This document shows positions 19,854 through 32,302 of a DNA stretch of 64,000 bases, in pieces (position 1 is the first letter of the stretch; each line of letters begins with the position of its first letter). The notes beneath the pieces are model-generated. The model was given only the letters and a program-made list of their open reading frames with translations. It did no database searches and was not told the origin of the DNA. The DNA lies in assembly GCF_030518215.1 (NCBI RefSeq), contig NZ_JAULRT010000035.1, positions 434,001 through 498,000 of the forward strand. The letters are read 5' to 3'. Position numbers and translations under genes: made by a program. The DNA is from Gilvimarinus algae (GTDB lineage Bacteria; Pseudomonadota; Gammaproteobacteria; Pseudomonadales; Cellvibrionaceae).

Positions 19854-21503
19854 TCAGGTCTTGGCGTCAGCTTTTTCGATTTGTCGAGTGATGTACATCT
19901 GTTGCAGGAACGACAGGGTGTTATTGGTTACCCAGTAGAGCACCAGGCCGGCCGGGAACCACAAAAACATCACGGTAAAGACGACAGGCATGAACTGCAT
20001 GATTTTTGCCTGCATCGGATCCGGTGGCTCCGGATTAAGACGCATGGTCAGCCACATGGTAAAGCCCATTAACAGTGGCAGTACAAAAATGGGGTCTTTG
20101 ACCGAGAGATCGGGAATCCACAAAAAGGGCGTGTGCCGCAGTTCTACCGATTCCATCAACACCCAGTAGAGTGCCAGGAACACCGGCATCTGTATCAGCA
20201 TCGGCAGGCAGCCGCCCAGGGGGTTCACTTTTTCGTCCCGGTAGAGCTTCATGGTCTCTTGAGACATTTTTTGGCGGTCGTCGCCATGGCGCTCCTTAAT
20301 TTCTTTCATTTTTGGAGCGAGCTTGCGCATGCGTGCCATAGAGCGATAGCTGGTGGCGCTTAGCTTGAAGAATAGTGCTTTAATAATAATTGTCAGGGCA
20401 ATAATTGCCAGGCCCCAGTTGCCAATTAACCCGTAAATATAGTCCAGCAGGCTGAACAGCGGCTTAGCCAGCCACCAGAGCCAGCCGTAGTCCACGGTGA
20501 GATCGAGGTAGGGGGCAATTTTCTCCAGCTCGCCGGTGTCCTTAGGACCAGCGTAGAATTCAGCGCTGATTTCTCCCTGGCTAGCAGGGGCAACGCTCAG
20601 TGCTTCAGAGGTAAAGCCCATCAGAAACAGATCCTGATTGCCCTGTTGTTTTAGGAAGAACTGATTTTGTTTGCTCTGATCCGGAATCCAGGCGCTGATA
20701 AAGTAGTGTTGTACCATGGACACCCAACCGCCCTGGATTTGGGTTTTGAAATTCTTGTCTTCCAAATCGTCAAAGGAAAATTTCTTGTAGCGCTCGTCCT
20801 CGGTTGTCAGAGCTGCCCCGACAAAAGGTTGCATGCCGATGCCGACATCGGCATCGGGTTTGTGGCTGTCGCGTTTGATCTGACCGTAAAGGGTTGCTTG
20901 CCAGGGTTCTTCACCGCGGTTATCCACCAGGTAGCCCACCTTCACCCGGTACTCGTTGCGAAAGAAGGTAAAGCGCTTGGTCAGAGTGGCGCTGTCTTGC
21001 TCTAAAGTGAGGTCGACCACAAGGGTGTCGGCACCTTCCTCTAACGTGTAGGCATCGGCTGTGCTGGTAAATACTGCCCGTCCCTCGGCGCTGTCGGTTC
21101 CGTTTTTGCCAATCAGGCCGCTTTGAGCGGTGTAAGTATGGTTGGCATTGTTGCTGATGAGAACAAAGGGTTCGTCTGGCGTATCGATGTGGGCAAAGTG
21201 TTTCGGCAGGGCCGCGTGGACAATATCGCCTCCGCGGGTATCAATGCTGAGCTCAAGGGTATTGGTAAAAACGCGTATCACCTTGCCACTGACCGCCGGG
21301 TTTGTCTGGCCTGGCTCGCCGGTGGTGGGGACATCGGTGGCCGCAGCGGAAGGCACTTCAGTGCTGAGCGCTGAGGAGTCGGCCGTTGTGGCCGCCGGGA
21401 GATCAGCGGGAACCTGGTTTTGCTGGAAGTCGTCCCAGCGCATGACCAGCATGATAAGAACGGCGCCCATGGCCGCGAGTAACAGATTCTTTTGCCAATC
21501 CAT
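19854..21503 (-). CDS. yidC: Membrane protein insertase YidC
   Basis: Inserts and folds inner-membrane proteins alone or with SecYEG. The 549-residue protein has an N-terminal membrane anchor, a large periplasmic domain (about 50-345) and a C-terminal insertase core of five membrane segments, with the conserved Arg in [19 protein letters not shown] facing the substrate groove. I choose the ATG at 21501-21503 ([13 protein letters not shown]) because it matches the start of homologues and directly follows the yidD stop. An ATG 15 nt upstream (21518) is an alternative and would overlap yidD. Neither start has a strong ribosome site, which suggests coupling to yidD translation. Confidence 0.96.
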   Translation of the reverse strand: MDWQKNLLLAAMGAVLIMLVMRWDDFQQNQVPADLPAATTADSSALSTEVPSAAATDVPTTGEPGQTNPAVSGKVIRVFTNTLELSIDTRGGDIVHAALPKHFAHIDTPDEPFVLISNNANHTYTAQSGLIGKNGTDSAEGRAVFTSTADAYTLEEGADTLVVDLTLEQDSATLTKRFTFFRNEYRVKVGYLVDNRGEEPWQATLYGQIKRDSHKPDADVGIGMQPFVGAALTTEDERYKKFSFDDLEDKNFKTQIQGGWVSMVQHYFISAWIPDQSKQNQFFLKQQGNQDLFLMGFTSEALSVAPASQGEISAEFYAGPKDTGELEKIAPYLDLTVDYGWLWWLAKPLFSLLDYIYGLIGNWGLAIIALTIIIKALFFKLSATSYRSMARMRKLAPKMKEIKERHGDDRQKMSQETMKLYRDEKVNPLGGCLPMLIQMPVFLALYWVLMESVELRHTPFLWIPDLSVKDPIFVLPLLMGFTMWLTMRLNPEPPDPMQAKIMQFMPVVFTVMFLWFPAGLVLYWVTNNTLSFLQQMYITRQIEKADAKT

Positions 21504-21504
21504 C

Positions 21505-21756
21505 TTAGAGTTTGCCATCAGTCAGTTGTCGTTGCTTGTTGGGTTTATCCGGTACCGGGTCCAGCCCGCCGGGGTGCCAAGGGTGGCATTTTAAAAGGCG
21601 ACGCGCAGTAAGATAACCCCCTTTTATAAAGCCGTGGGTCTTTATTGCTTCTTCGCCATAATGCGAGCAGCTTGGGTAGAAACGGCACTGGTTGCCAATC
21701 CAAGGGCTGAGAAAGTATCGGTACAGACGTATCAGCTTTATGGCCAACCAGCTCAT
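21505..21756 (-). CDS. yidD: Membrane protein insertion efficiency factor YidD
   Basis: Small inner-membrane-associated protein that aids YidC-dependent insertion. The ATG at 21754-21756 overlaps the rnpA stop (ATGA) and gives 83 residues. The signature is LIRLYRYFLSPWIGNQCRFYPSC with further conserved Cys, and RRLLKCHPWHPGGLDPVP. The frame is open further upstream inside rnpA, but homologues begin at MSWLAIKLIRLY-like sequence. Confidence 0.95.
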   Translation of the reverse strand: MSWLAIKLIRLYRYFLSPWIGNQCRFYPSCSHYGEEAIKTHGFIKGGYLTARRLLKCHPWHPGGLDPVPDKPNKQRQLTDGKL

Positions 21757-22133
21757 TGAGGTGCTCCGCCCAGGGCTTGTGCCTTTTTGCGAATCAGCCG
21801 TTGCCACTGTTTTTCCAGTGTTTTGGTAATGGCGCTGTTGTCCAGCTCATCCAGCCCGCGGCGTGCCAGTACAATAACATCTAAGCCGGTCAATTGATGC
21901 TGGTTGGCGCGAAAACTTTCTCTTACCAAGCGCTTGATGCGGTTTCGTTGAACCGCGAGCTTGATGTTCTTTTTGGCAATCACTAATCCGAGACGAGCCA
22001 CATGGAGGTCATTGGGGCGCGACAAAATCAGCAGGTGCTGGTGGGAGGCTCGCAGGGGAGCTTCGGCAAAGACGGCCTGAAAGTCGGCGGCATTCAATAA
22101 CCGCTGATGTCTGCGAAAGGAGAGGGAGCTCAC
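21753..22133 (-). CDS. rnpA: Ribonuclease P protein component
   Basis: Protein subunit of RNase P, which trims the 5' ends of precursor tRNAs. The 126-residue basic protein has the family motif QRNRIKRLVRESFR near residue 61 and an N-terminal RRHQRLLNAADFQAVF. It starts at GTG (22131-22133). It lies between rpmH and yidD; a 112-nt gap upstream holds a large perfect hairpin. Confidence 0.96.
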   Translation of the reverse strand: MSSLSFRRHQRLLNAADFQAVFAEAPLRASHQHLLILSRPNDLHVARLGLVIAKKNIKLAVQRNRIKRLVRESFRANQHQLTGLDVIVLARRGLDELDNSAITKTLEKQWQRLIRKKAQALGGAPQ

Positions 22134-22166
22134 ACGGCGCTCTCAAATAGAGGATATTGAATGCTA

Positions 22167-22223
22167 AAGGGCACCGCTGTGAAAATCTGCACCTAATGTT
22201 CAGAGATTCACAGCGGTGCCCTT
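22167..22223 (-). other. 17-bp perfect hairpin between rpmH and rnpA
   Basis: AAGGGCACCGCTGTGAA (22167-22183) and TTCACAGCGGTGCCCTT (22207-22223) are perfectly complementary around a 23-nt loop. In the rpmH-rnpA transcript this makes a very stable stem. No T-run follows on the minus strand, so it is not a standard terminator. A likely role is RNA processing or partial attenuation that lowers rnpA expression relative to the abundant ribosomal protein L34; this is inference. Confidence 0.75.
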
Positions 22224-22245
22224 AGGTCACGCGCAATCGAAAAGC

Positions 22246-22380
22246 TTAGGCGGTTAAGCTTTTGCGACCTTTTGCACGACGACGAGCCAGTACGGCACGA
22301 CCATTCTTGCTGGCCATACGAGCGCGGAAGCCGTGGGTACGAGCGCGCTTCAGTACGCTGGGCTGAAATGTTCTTTTCAT
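22246..22380 (-). CDS. rpmH: 50S ribosomal protein L34
   Basis: The 44-residue, very basic protein begins [18 protein letters not shown] and ends GRKSLTA, nearly identical to L34 across proteobacteria. It is the first gene of the rpmH-rnpA-yidD-yidC-mnmE operon and is divergent from dnaA. TATAAA at 22440-22445 on the minus strand is a possible -10 element, about 60 nt before the start. Confidence 0.98.
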   Translation of the reverse strand: MKRTFQPSVLKRARTHGFRARMASKNGRAVLARRRAKGRKSLTA

Positions 22381-22841
22381 GGGTTAACCTACCGATTACC
22401 TATCTATTGATCGCACAGTGTGCGAAAAGAGGCGGCGATTTTATAGAAAATGCCCGATCAAAGCAACGCTGTTTCGGCCTTTTTTATGAGTTTTCGTGGT
22501 CCTGAATCATCCAGTAGAATTTAACAGTTTAATCAGGGGTTGTCCTTACAGTTATCCACAGATATTCAGTGTTAGCCCGATGCATTGCGTTGATTCTGGC
22601 TGCTTGGTGCTCGACGAGCTTGAAAGAGTGATTTTTGTGAATAACTCTGTTAATAAACTTTTAATAAGTTGATAAAAAGCACTGAAAATTAACACTTTAG
22701 CTTGTGAAATCGAAACACTGCTAAAAACCGCCAATACGTGTGGATAACTCGTCGCGGTAGCGTTACACTAGCCTGCTCTCGGTCGGGGTTAAAACAGTTC
22801 TCAGCAAGCCCTGACGATAATAAATGTTTGGGGGTTAGGTT
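22381..22841. other. oriC candidate 2 / dnaA regulatory region with DnaA boxes
   Basis: The 461-bp gap between divergent rpmH and dnaA holds three consensus DnaA boxes: TTATCCACA (22552-22560), TGTGAATAA (22636-22644, reverse of TTATTCACA) and TGTGGATAA (22739-22747). The stretch 22630-22710 between two of them is AT-rich. Pseudomonads place oriC in this gap, so it is a genuine competitor to the mnmG-side region; alternatively the boxes mediate dnaA autoregulation. No gene is visible. Confidence 0.55.
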
Positions 22842-24278
22842 TTGCCGCAATCGGTGTGGAGCTACTGCGTTTCCAATCTGCAGGAAGAGCTGCCGTCTCA
22901 ACAATTTAATACCTGGATACGGCCGCTGAAAATCGATGACACCGCCGATGGTCAGTGCCTGCGTTTGTTGGCGCCCAACCGGTTCGTGTGCGATTGGGTG
23001 TGCGAGAAGTTTCTGGCTCGGATCTCTGAGTTGGCCAGCCAGTATAACGGAACCGCTTCGTTGAGCGTTGAGGTGGGGGTAGGTGGCGGCCGCCCGGGTG
23101 CCGGTGTGCAGCGTCGCCCCGCCATCAACGGCAGCGCTCAACGTCCATTAACCGTGGATTCTTCCAGTGTATCCTCTGCGCTGGGGTCTAACCCCTTGGC
23201 GGACCCAATTGAGAAGCCTGCGCCGGCGGCCCCTGCGGTTGAGGGCGGGCTCAAGCACCAAGATAATCTTAACCGCAGCTTCTCCTTTGAGAGTTTTGTC
23301 GAGGGTAAGTCCAACCAGTTGGGTTTGGCAGCGGCGCGGCAAGTGGCGGATAACCCTGGCGGTGCTTACAATCCCCTCTTTATTTACGGCGGCGTTGGTT
23401 TGGGGAAAACCCACCTGATGCAGGCGGTCGGTAATGCACTATTAAAGAAGAACCCCAACGCCAAGGTCATCTATTTACATTCCGAGCGATTCGTCGCCGA
23501 CATGGTCAAGGCACTGCAGCTCAACGCCATTAATGATTTCAAACGATATTACCGCTCAGTCGATGCGCTTTTGATTGACGACATTCAGTTTTTCGCCGGC
23601 AAGGAGCGATCTCAGGAAGAGTTTTTCCATACCTTTAACTCCTTGTTGGAAGGTGGACAACAGATTATTCTCACGTGTGATCGCTACCCGAAGGAAATCA
23701 ACGGCCTGGAAGAGCGTTTGAAATCCCGCTTTGGCTGGGGTCTTACGGTTGCCGTTGAGCCGCCCGAGCTTGAAATGCGGGTGGCCATTTTGAAGAAGAA
23801 GGCTCATCAGGTGTCGGTGGATTTACCTGATGATGCGGCTTTTTTTATTGCCCAAAGAATTCGTTCGAACGTCAGGGAGCTCGAAGGTGCGTTAAAAAGA
23901 GTGATAGCGAGCGCTCACTTCACAGGTCGGCCCATCGATGTTGAGCTGGTTCGCGAGGCGCTCAAGGATCTACTCGCCCTGCAGGATAAACAAGTCGGGA
24001 TCGAAAACATTCAGCGGGTCGTGGGTGAGTATTACAAAATCAAAATCGCGGATATGCTGTCAAAGCGCCGTTCGCGTTCCGTTGCTCGTCCGCGTCAGGT
24101 GGCTATGGCGCTGGCAAAGGAGTTGACCAATCACAGCCTGCCTGAGATTGGCGAGGCTTTTGGTGGGCGAGATCACACGACCGTTTTGCACGCTTGTCGC
24201 AAGATTAAAGAGTTGGAAGAAGAAGATGCGGATATCCGCGAAGATTTAAAGAATTTGTTGCGATCGCTGACCACCTAG
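22842..24278 (+). CDS. dnaA: Chromosomal replication initiator DnaA
   Basis: AAA+ ATPase that binds DnaA boxes and opens the origin. The 478-residue protein has an N-terminal DnaB-interaction domain ([19 protein letters not shown]), a variable linker, the Walker A motif [13 protein letters not shown] near residue 185, Walker [10 protein letters not shown] near 245, and the C-terminal DnaA-box-binding helix-turn-helix with [14 protein letters not shown] near 447. Translation begins at TTG (22842-22844) after a G-rich ribosome site; a GTG four codons later is possible. Confidence 0.97.
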   Translation: MPQSVWSYCVSNLQEELPSQQFNTWIRPLKIDDTADGQCLRLLAPNRFVCDWVCEKFLARISELASQYNGTASLSVEVGVGGGRPGAGVQRRPAINGSAQRPLTVDSSSVSSALGSNPLADPIEKPAPAAPAVEGGLKHQDNLNRSFSFESFVEGKSNQLGLAAARQVADNPGGAYNPLFIYGGVGLGKTHLMQAVGNALLKKNPNAKVIYLHSERFVADMVKALQLNAINDFKRYYRSVDALLIDDIQFFAGKERSQEEFFHTFNSLLEGGQQIILTCDRYPKEINGLEERLKSRFGWGLTVAVEPPELEMRVAILKKKAHQVSVDLPDDAAFFIAQRIRSNVRELEGALKRVIASAHFTGRPIDVELVREALKDLLALQDKQVGIENIQRVVGEYYKIKIADMLSKRRSRSVARPRQVAMALAKELTNHSLPEIGEAFGGRDHTTVLHACRKIKELEEEDADIREDLKNLLRSLTT

Positions 24279-24347
24279 ATACTTTTATGTATTGGTCCTG
24301 GTTAGCTTGAACCCATTGTATTCAAGGATCCACGAAGAGAACTGAAC

Positions 24348-25454
24348 ATGAAATTTGTCGTTTCCCGCGAGGCATTGATCAAACCTCTGCAACTTGTCGC
24401 CGGTGTTGTCGAGCGCCGCCAAACCCTGCCGGTTCTGTCCAATGTCTTGTTGGTTCTCGAGGGTAACCGCTTATCGCTAACCGGTACTGACCTTGAGGTG
24501 GAAATCGTAGGCCGTGTCGACTTGGACAACCCCGGTGTCGATGGCGAGATTACGGTGCCGGCGCGCAAGTTTGTGGATATTGTTCGTTCTCTGCCTGATG
24601 ACGCAGTGCTTGAGTTGGTCGAGGAAGAAGGGCGCATATTGCTAAAAAGCGGCCGCAGCCGCTTCACACTCTCCACACTGCCTGCCAGCGATTTCCCCAA
24701 TGTTGAGGACGGCCCCAGCGATTTGCAATTCAGTTGTCAGCAGGGCGAGGTTAAGCGCCTGATAGACCGCACCGCCTTTGCTATGGCGCAGCAGGACGTT
24801 CGGTATTACCTCAACGGCATGTTGTGGGAGGTGAAGCAGGACCAATTGCGGGTGGTCGCCACTGACGGTCACCGCATGGCTATGTGCACACGCACTGTGG
24901 GTGTTAATACCAGCGAAGTGATCCAGGCAATCCTGCCCAGAAAGGGCGTACTGGAATTGGCCCGCCTTATGAGTGATACCGAAGAACTGGTGGACATCAC
25001 CCTGAGCGCCAACCACGTGCGTGTCACCTCCTCTGATTATACCTTTACATCCAAGCTGGTGGACGGGAAATTCCCCGATTACGAGCGAGTATTGCCTCGC
25101 GGTGGTGACAAGGTGATGTACGGTTCGCGCAGCGAGTTGAAGCAGGCCTTCTCCCGCACGGCGATTCTCTCCAATGAGAAGTACCGCGGTGTTCGCCTGT
25201 TGCTCGATAGCGGCCAGCTGACCATAGTAGCCAATAACCCTGAACAGGAAGAGGCGGAAGAACAGTTAACGGTGGATTACTCCGGTGATTCGCTCGAAGT
25301 GGGCTTCAACGTTAGCTATCTCACCGACGTTACCAACGTGATAGACAGCGATACTGTGAAGATCACCCTCTCCGACGCTAACAGCAGTGCGCTGCTGGAA
25401 GAACCGGAGGAGGGCGGTGACTCGCTCTACGTCGTTATGCCGATGAGGCTCTAA
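24348..25454 (+). CDS. dnaN: DNA polymerase III beta clamp
   Basis: Sliding clamp tethering polymerase III to DNA. The 368-residue protein starts MKFVVSREALIKPLQLV and ends YVVMPMRL, the conserved terminus lining the polymerase-binding cleft. It has the standard three-domain length and lies 69 nt after dnaA in the usual dnaA-dnaN-recF-gyrB order. Confidence 0.98.
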   Translation: MKFVVSREALIKPLQLVAGVVERRQTLPVLSNVLLVLEGNRLSLTGTDLEVEIVGRVDLDNPGVDGEITVPARKFVDIVRSLPDDAVLELVEEEGRILLKSGRSRFTLSTLPASDFPNVEDGPSDLQFSCQQGEVKRLIDRTAFAMAQQDVRYYLNGMLWEVKQDQLRVVATDGHRMAMCTRTVGVNTSEVIQAILPRKGVLELARLMSDTEELVDITLSANHVRVTSSDYTFTSKLVDGKFPDYERVLPRGGDKVMYGSRSELKQAFSRTAILSNEKYRGVRLLLDSGQLTIVANNPEQEEAEEQLTVDYSGDSLEVGFNVSYLTDVTNVIDSDTVKITLSDANSSALLEEPEEGGDSLYVVMPMRL

Positions 25455-25474
25455 TCGCCCCTTTTTCCTCTTCT

Positions 25475-29037
<3,563 letters not shown>

Positions 29038-29071
29038 GTAAGTATTCACTAACATCTTATTTTTGAGCGAT

Positions 29072-29107
29072 AAAACCCCCGCTTTGCGAACCAAAGCGGG
29101 GGTTTTC
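29072..29107 (+). terminator. Rho-independent terminator after gyrB
   Basis: AAAACCCCCGCTTTG (29072-29086), a short loop, and CAAAGCGGGGGTTTT (29092-29106) form a 15-bp stem including A-T pairs, ending in T residues. It lies 35 nt past the gyrB stop and closes the dnaA-dnaN-recF-gyrB cluster. Confidence 0.95.
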
Positions 29108-29426
29108 TGTTATTAGGCCAGATAAATACGGCCCATTTCGTTGCCGCATCCGTATGACAGCGTGATGACGAAATCGTCATAGTATCAGCGCTCCAAAATC
29201 CGAGGGAAACAAAAACATATATTTATCAACAGCTTATGAATGGGGTCACTTTGCTGCTCAAAGTGACCCGGGCCAATTTAGGCAAATCGCTAAACTGAGT
29301 CGCGGATTCCTTCGCCCAGGCGGACTATGGCGTAAAGGGAGAGCCACTATAATCGTTCCGCTGGCTGCGGAGCACTTGCCCAACTACAACGAAGCGTCTC
29401 TGCAACCAGTCATTGGGGGAAGATAA
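29108..29426. promoter_or_regulatory. Non-coding region upstream of the TonB receptor, with palindromes and promoter
   Basis: No gene is seen in this 319-bp stretch. GGGTCACTTTG (29243-29253) and CAAAGTGACCC (29259-29269) form an 11-bp perfect inverted repeat with a 5-nt loop and no T-run after it. ATGACGA and TCGTCAT make a smaller palindrome near 29166-29181. A perfect TATAAT (29348-29353) lies about 75 nt before the receptor start, but its -35 region is poor, as expected for an activator-dependent promoter. The palindromes may be regulator sites for the glycan locus. Confidence 0.5.
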
Positions 29427-32243
29427 ATGTTTAAAAGGTCCGCACTGTCCGTCGCCGTTCTCGGCGCCCTGTCTGCTACGTCCCACGGGGTCATGGCACA
29501 AACCTCGGAAGAGCTTCCGATTGAAGAAGTCGTGGTGACCGGCATCGCCGGCAGTATTCAACGAAGTATTGATCGCAAGCGCGACCAAACCCTGATCTCT
29601 GACAGCATATCAGCAGAAGATCTGGGTAAGTTCCCGGACAACAATATCGCCGACTCGCTGCAGCGCGTGCCTGGTGTGGCGATTGATCGCGATGGCGGCG
29701 AAGGCCGGTTTGTCAGCATCCGGGGTCTGGGTCCGGATTTTACCGCAGTCACCATCAACGGCCGCACCCCGGCCACTGAGAACGAGGAGCGAGCGTTTAG
29801 TTTCGACACCTTGGCCTCGGAGCTGGTGAGCACGGTGGACGTGTTTAAAACTTCATCGGCGAACCTGAAGGAGGGCGGCCTCGGCGGTACCGTTGATATT
29901 GTCACCGCGCGCCCGTTTGACTTCGACGGATTTAAATTTGCCGGTAGCGTCAAAGGCCAGTACGAAGAAAACAGCGAAGAAACCAGCCCTCAGGGCTCCT
30001 TTATCATCAGCAACACTTTTAACGATGGTATGTTCGGTGTCTTGGCCTCCATGACGTACCAGGAGCGCAATACCCTTGAACATGTGGTCAGAAACGAGCA
30101 CATTGCCAATACCAATCTGGAACCCTTTCTGACTTTTACCACGCCCAGCCAGGGTTGGGCCGGTGGCTATGCTTACTCGGGCGATGGCCTGGAGGAAGAC
30201 ACCTACCGTATTCAGAGCATCTATGCCGGCAGTGAAGAGGTCACCCGCGAGCGCCTCGGTGGGAATCTAGTATTCCAGGCGAGGCCTACGGAGAGCCTGA
30301 CCCTTACCGCCGATGTGATTTACTCCGATTACGACACCTCCTCTAAAGAGTACTCTACCGGCTCCTATCTCTGGGCGCCGACGTTATCTGAGTTGAACGT
30401 GGTGGATGAAAACGGCTTTTACGAAGTGCTAAACCACGGTTATGACGAAGGCTATGACATTACCGGCTACGCGCATCTGCTGACCACCAAAGAAAGACCG
30501 ACAGAGTCCATCATCGGCGGGTTTAATGCCGAATGGTATATCACCGACGATTTCTATATGGTCGCTGATATCTCCCATTCAGAGGCAGAGTTGGACAACC
30601 GGGGTCTCGATCGGCTCTATATTGTCGAGTTTCTCGACCGTCCGGGCTATCTGATTACCTCCAATGGCGGCATACCCAGCTACCAGTATCGTGACGAAGA
30701 GGCGATCAAGCCTGAGATGGGCAGCCAGAATATGCGCGATCTGCGGGCTCGCATCACCTCCAACGACGGTATTTACAACAAAGGCACCAACGACGAGTTC
30801 AAGCTGGACTTTACCTGGGAGGCTGACGGCCAGTATCTACAGAGCGTCAAATTTGGCGCGAACAATACCGTTGCTGAAAAGCAGACCGAGTATTGGTCTA
30901 CTCCCGATCTGATTCGCCGTATGTACCACGGGTTGGCGACTCAGCAGGAAATTGACTACGACAGCATCATCGTCGGCGTTCAGGATTCCGGTGATCACTT
31001 TGGTGGTTTGAACGCCGATGTCTACATGATCGACCCAGTGGCCTACCGAGACTGGATGGCAGCCAATATTGACGGGCGCACCCGCGCCGATACCGCCACC
31101 GGCATCGCCTCCAAAGAAGCGTTTATCGCCAACGGCAGTAGCTGGGCAGCCGTTAAATCCAACGATTCCTACGTGATTGAAGAGGATGTCCTCTCGGCGT
31201 ATGTAGAAATGGATTTTGAAGTGGACCTGATGGGTATGCCACTGCAGCTCAATGGTGGTGTGCGCTATACCGCAACGGAAGTCACCTCGGACGGGACATC
31301 GCAGGTATTGGAATCGCTGGAGCGCGAATCCACAGGCCCAGGCGAGCCGCCTTCACCCTGGTTGGTGCAAAATTTTGCCGACGCGGCCGGCACAGCGGTA
31401 ACCATCGACAGTGACTATGACAACTGGCTGCCATCGCTCAATGCTATTTTGCAGGTAACGGACGATTTCTATGTGCGTGCGGCGGTTAGCCAAACCCTGA
31501 CGCGACCTACCTTGTCTGCACTGGCGCCTTACACGACCTATCAAACCACCACCGTGTCGACGCGCACAGCGATGGGGGGAAACCCTAACCTCAAGCCCTA
31601 TAAGTCGACCAACTATGACCTGGCGTTTGAGTACTACTACGGCGATGCCGATATCCTGTCGCTGGCGTTGTACCAGAAGGACATCGAAGATTTTATTGTC
31701 CGCTATTCCAAAACTGAGGTATTCGACCAGATTCAAGTAGAGGACCCGAGCTGGAAGGAGTTTCGTGTTACTCGGCCGCACAACAGCAAGTCGGCTACCA
31801 TTGAGGGGGCTGAAATTAATATCACCCACTCGTTCGACAATGGCTTTGGTGTCACTGCAAACTACACGTTTGTGAACAGTAGCGCTTCACTCAGTGATGC
31901 GGACGATGCGGAACAGTTCGCCCTGCCCGGATTAAGCGATACGGGGAACGTATCGGTATTCTACGGCAATGAGACTTATGAAGGCCGTCTCGCCTACAAC
32001 TACCGGACAGACTTTTTGGGGCTGGTATTCAATGGCCCGTCCAATGAGCCGGTGCACTACGACGCCTATGGCACTTTGGACTTCTCTTTCAGCTACAACT
32101 TGACCGAAGACATCTCCGCTTTCATTGAAGGCATCAACGTAACGGGCGAAACCGTCGATAAGTACGGACGTCATGAAAACCAGTTTATGGGTTACGAAGA
32201 TACCGGTGCTATCTATACCTTTGGCCTACGCGCCAACTTCTAG
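29427..32243 (+). CDS. TonB-dependent outer-membrane receptor (carbohydrate-type)
   Basis: Outer-membrane transporter for large ligands, powered by TonB. The 938-residue protein has a signal peptide (residues 1-24, ending VMAQ), a TonB-box-like EEVVVTG at 33-39, a plug domain (about 45-180, with SISAEDLGKFPDNNIADSLQ and RFVSIRGLGPDF) and a long beta-barrel ending in a C-terminal Phe (FGLRANF). This architecture and sequence style match receptors that import oligosaccharides in Xanthomonas, Caulobacter and Cellvibrio relatives. The neighbouring secreted GH18-like protein and GH20 hexosaminidase suggest the ligand is chitooligosaccharide or another N-acetylhexosamine glycan; that is inference. 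Confidence 0.92.
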   Translation: MFKRSALSVAVLGALSATSHGVMAQTSEELPIEEVVVTGIAGSIQRSIDRKRDQTLISDSISAEDLGKFPDNNIADSLQRVPGVAIDRDGGEGRFVSIRGLGPDFTAVTINGRTPATENEERAFSFDTLASELVSTVDVFKTSSANLKEGGLGGTVDIVTARPFDFDGFKFAGSVKGQYEENSEETSPQGSFIISNTFNDGMFGVLASMTYQERNTLEHVVRNEHIANTNLEPFLTFTTPSQGWAGGYAYSGDGLEEDTYRIQSIYAGSEEVTRERLGGNLVFQARPTESLTLTADVIYSDYDTSSKEYSTGSYLWAPTLSELNVVDENGFYEVLNHGYDEGYDITGYAHLLTTKERPTESIIGGFNAEWYITDDFYMVADISHSEAELDNRGLDRLYIVEFLDRPGYLITSNGGIPSYQYRDEEAIKPEMGSQNMRDLRARITSNDGIYNKGTNDEFKLDFTWEADGQYLQSVKFGANNTVAEKQTEYWSTPDLIRRMYHGLATQQEIDYDSIIVGVQDSGDHFGGLNADVYMIDPVAYRDWMAANIDGRTRADTATGIASKEAFIANGSSWAAVKSNDSYVIEEDVLSAYVEMDFEVDLMGMPLQLNGGVRYTATEVTSDGTSQVLESLERESTGPGEPPSPWLVQNFADAAGTAVTIDSDYDNWLPSLNAILQVTDDFYVRAAVSQTLTRPTLSALAPYTTYQTTTVSTRTAMGGNPNLKPYKSTNYDLAFEYYYGDADILSLALYQKDIEDFIVRYSKTEVFDQIQVEDPSWKEFRVTRPHNSKSATIEGAEINITHSFDNGFGVTANYTFVNSSASLSDADDAEQFALPGLSDTGNVSVFYGNETYEGRLAYNYRTDFLGLVFNGPSNEPVHYDAYGTLDFSFSYNLTEDISAFIEGINVTGETVDKYGRHENQFMGYEDTGAIYTFGLRANF

Positions 32244-32256
32244 TTTCCTCACTTCT

Positions 32257-32280
32257 GCCCGGCTTCGCCCGGGCTTTTTT
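32257..32280 (+). terminator. Terminator-like hairpin after the TonB receptor gene
   Basis: GCCCGG (32257-32262) and CCGGGC (32269-32274) pair around a 6-nt loop and are followed by six T residues, 14 nt after the receptor stop. Because the next genes run the same way and have short gaps, it may be a partial terminator that keeps the receptor more abundant than the enzymes. Confidence 0.85.
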
Positions 32281-32302
32281 AAACATCGGGTAGGGAAAAA
32301 CA

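Noticed and set aside
29243-29269. Terminator reading of the inverted repeat
   Set aside because: There is no T-run on either strand, and the strong gyrB terminator already lies 140 nt upstream.
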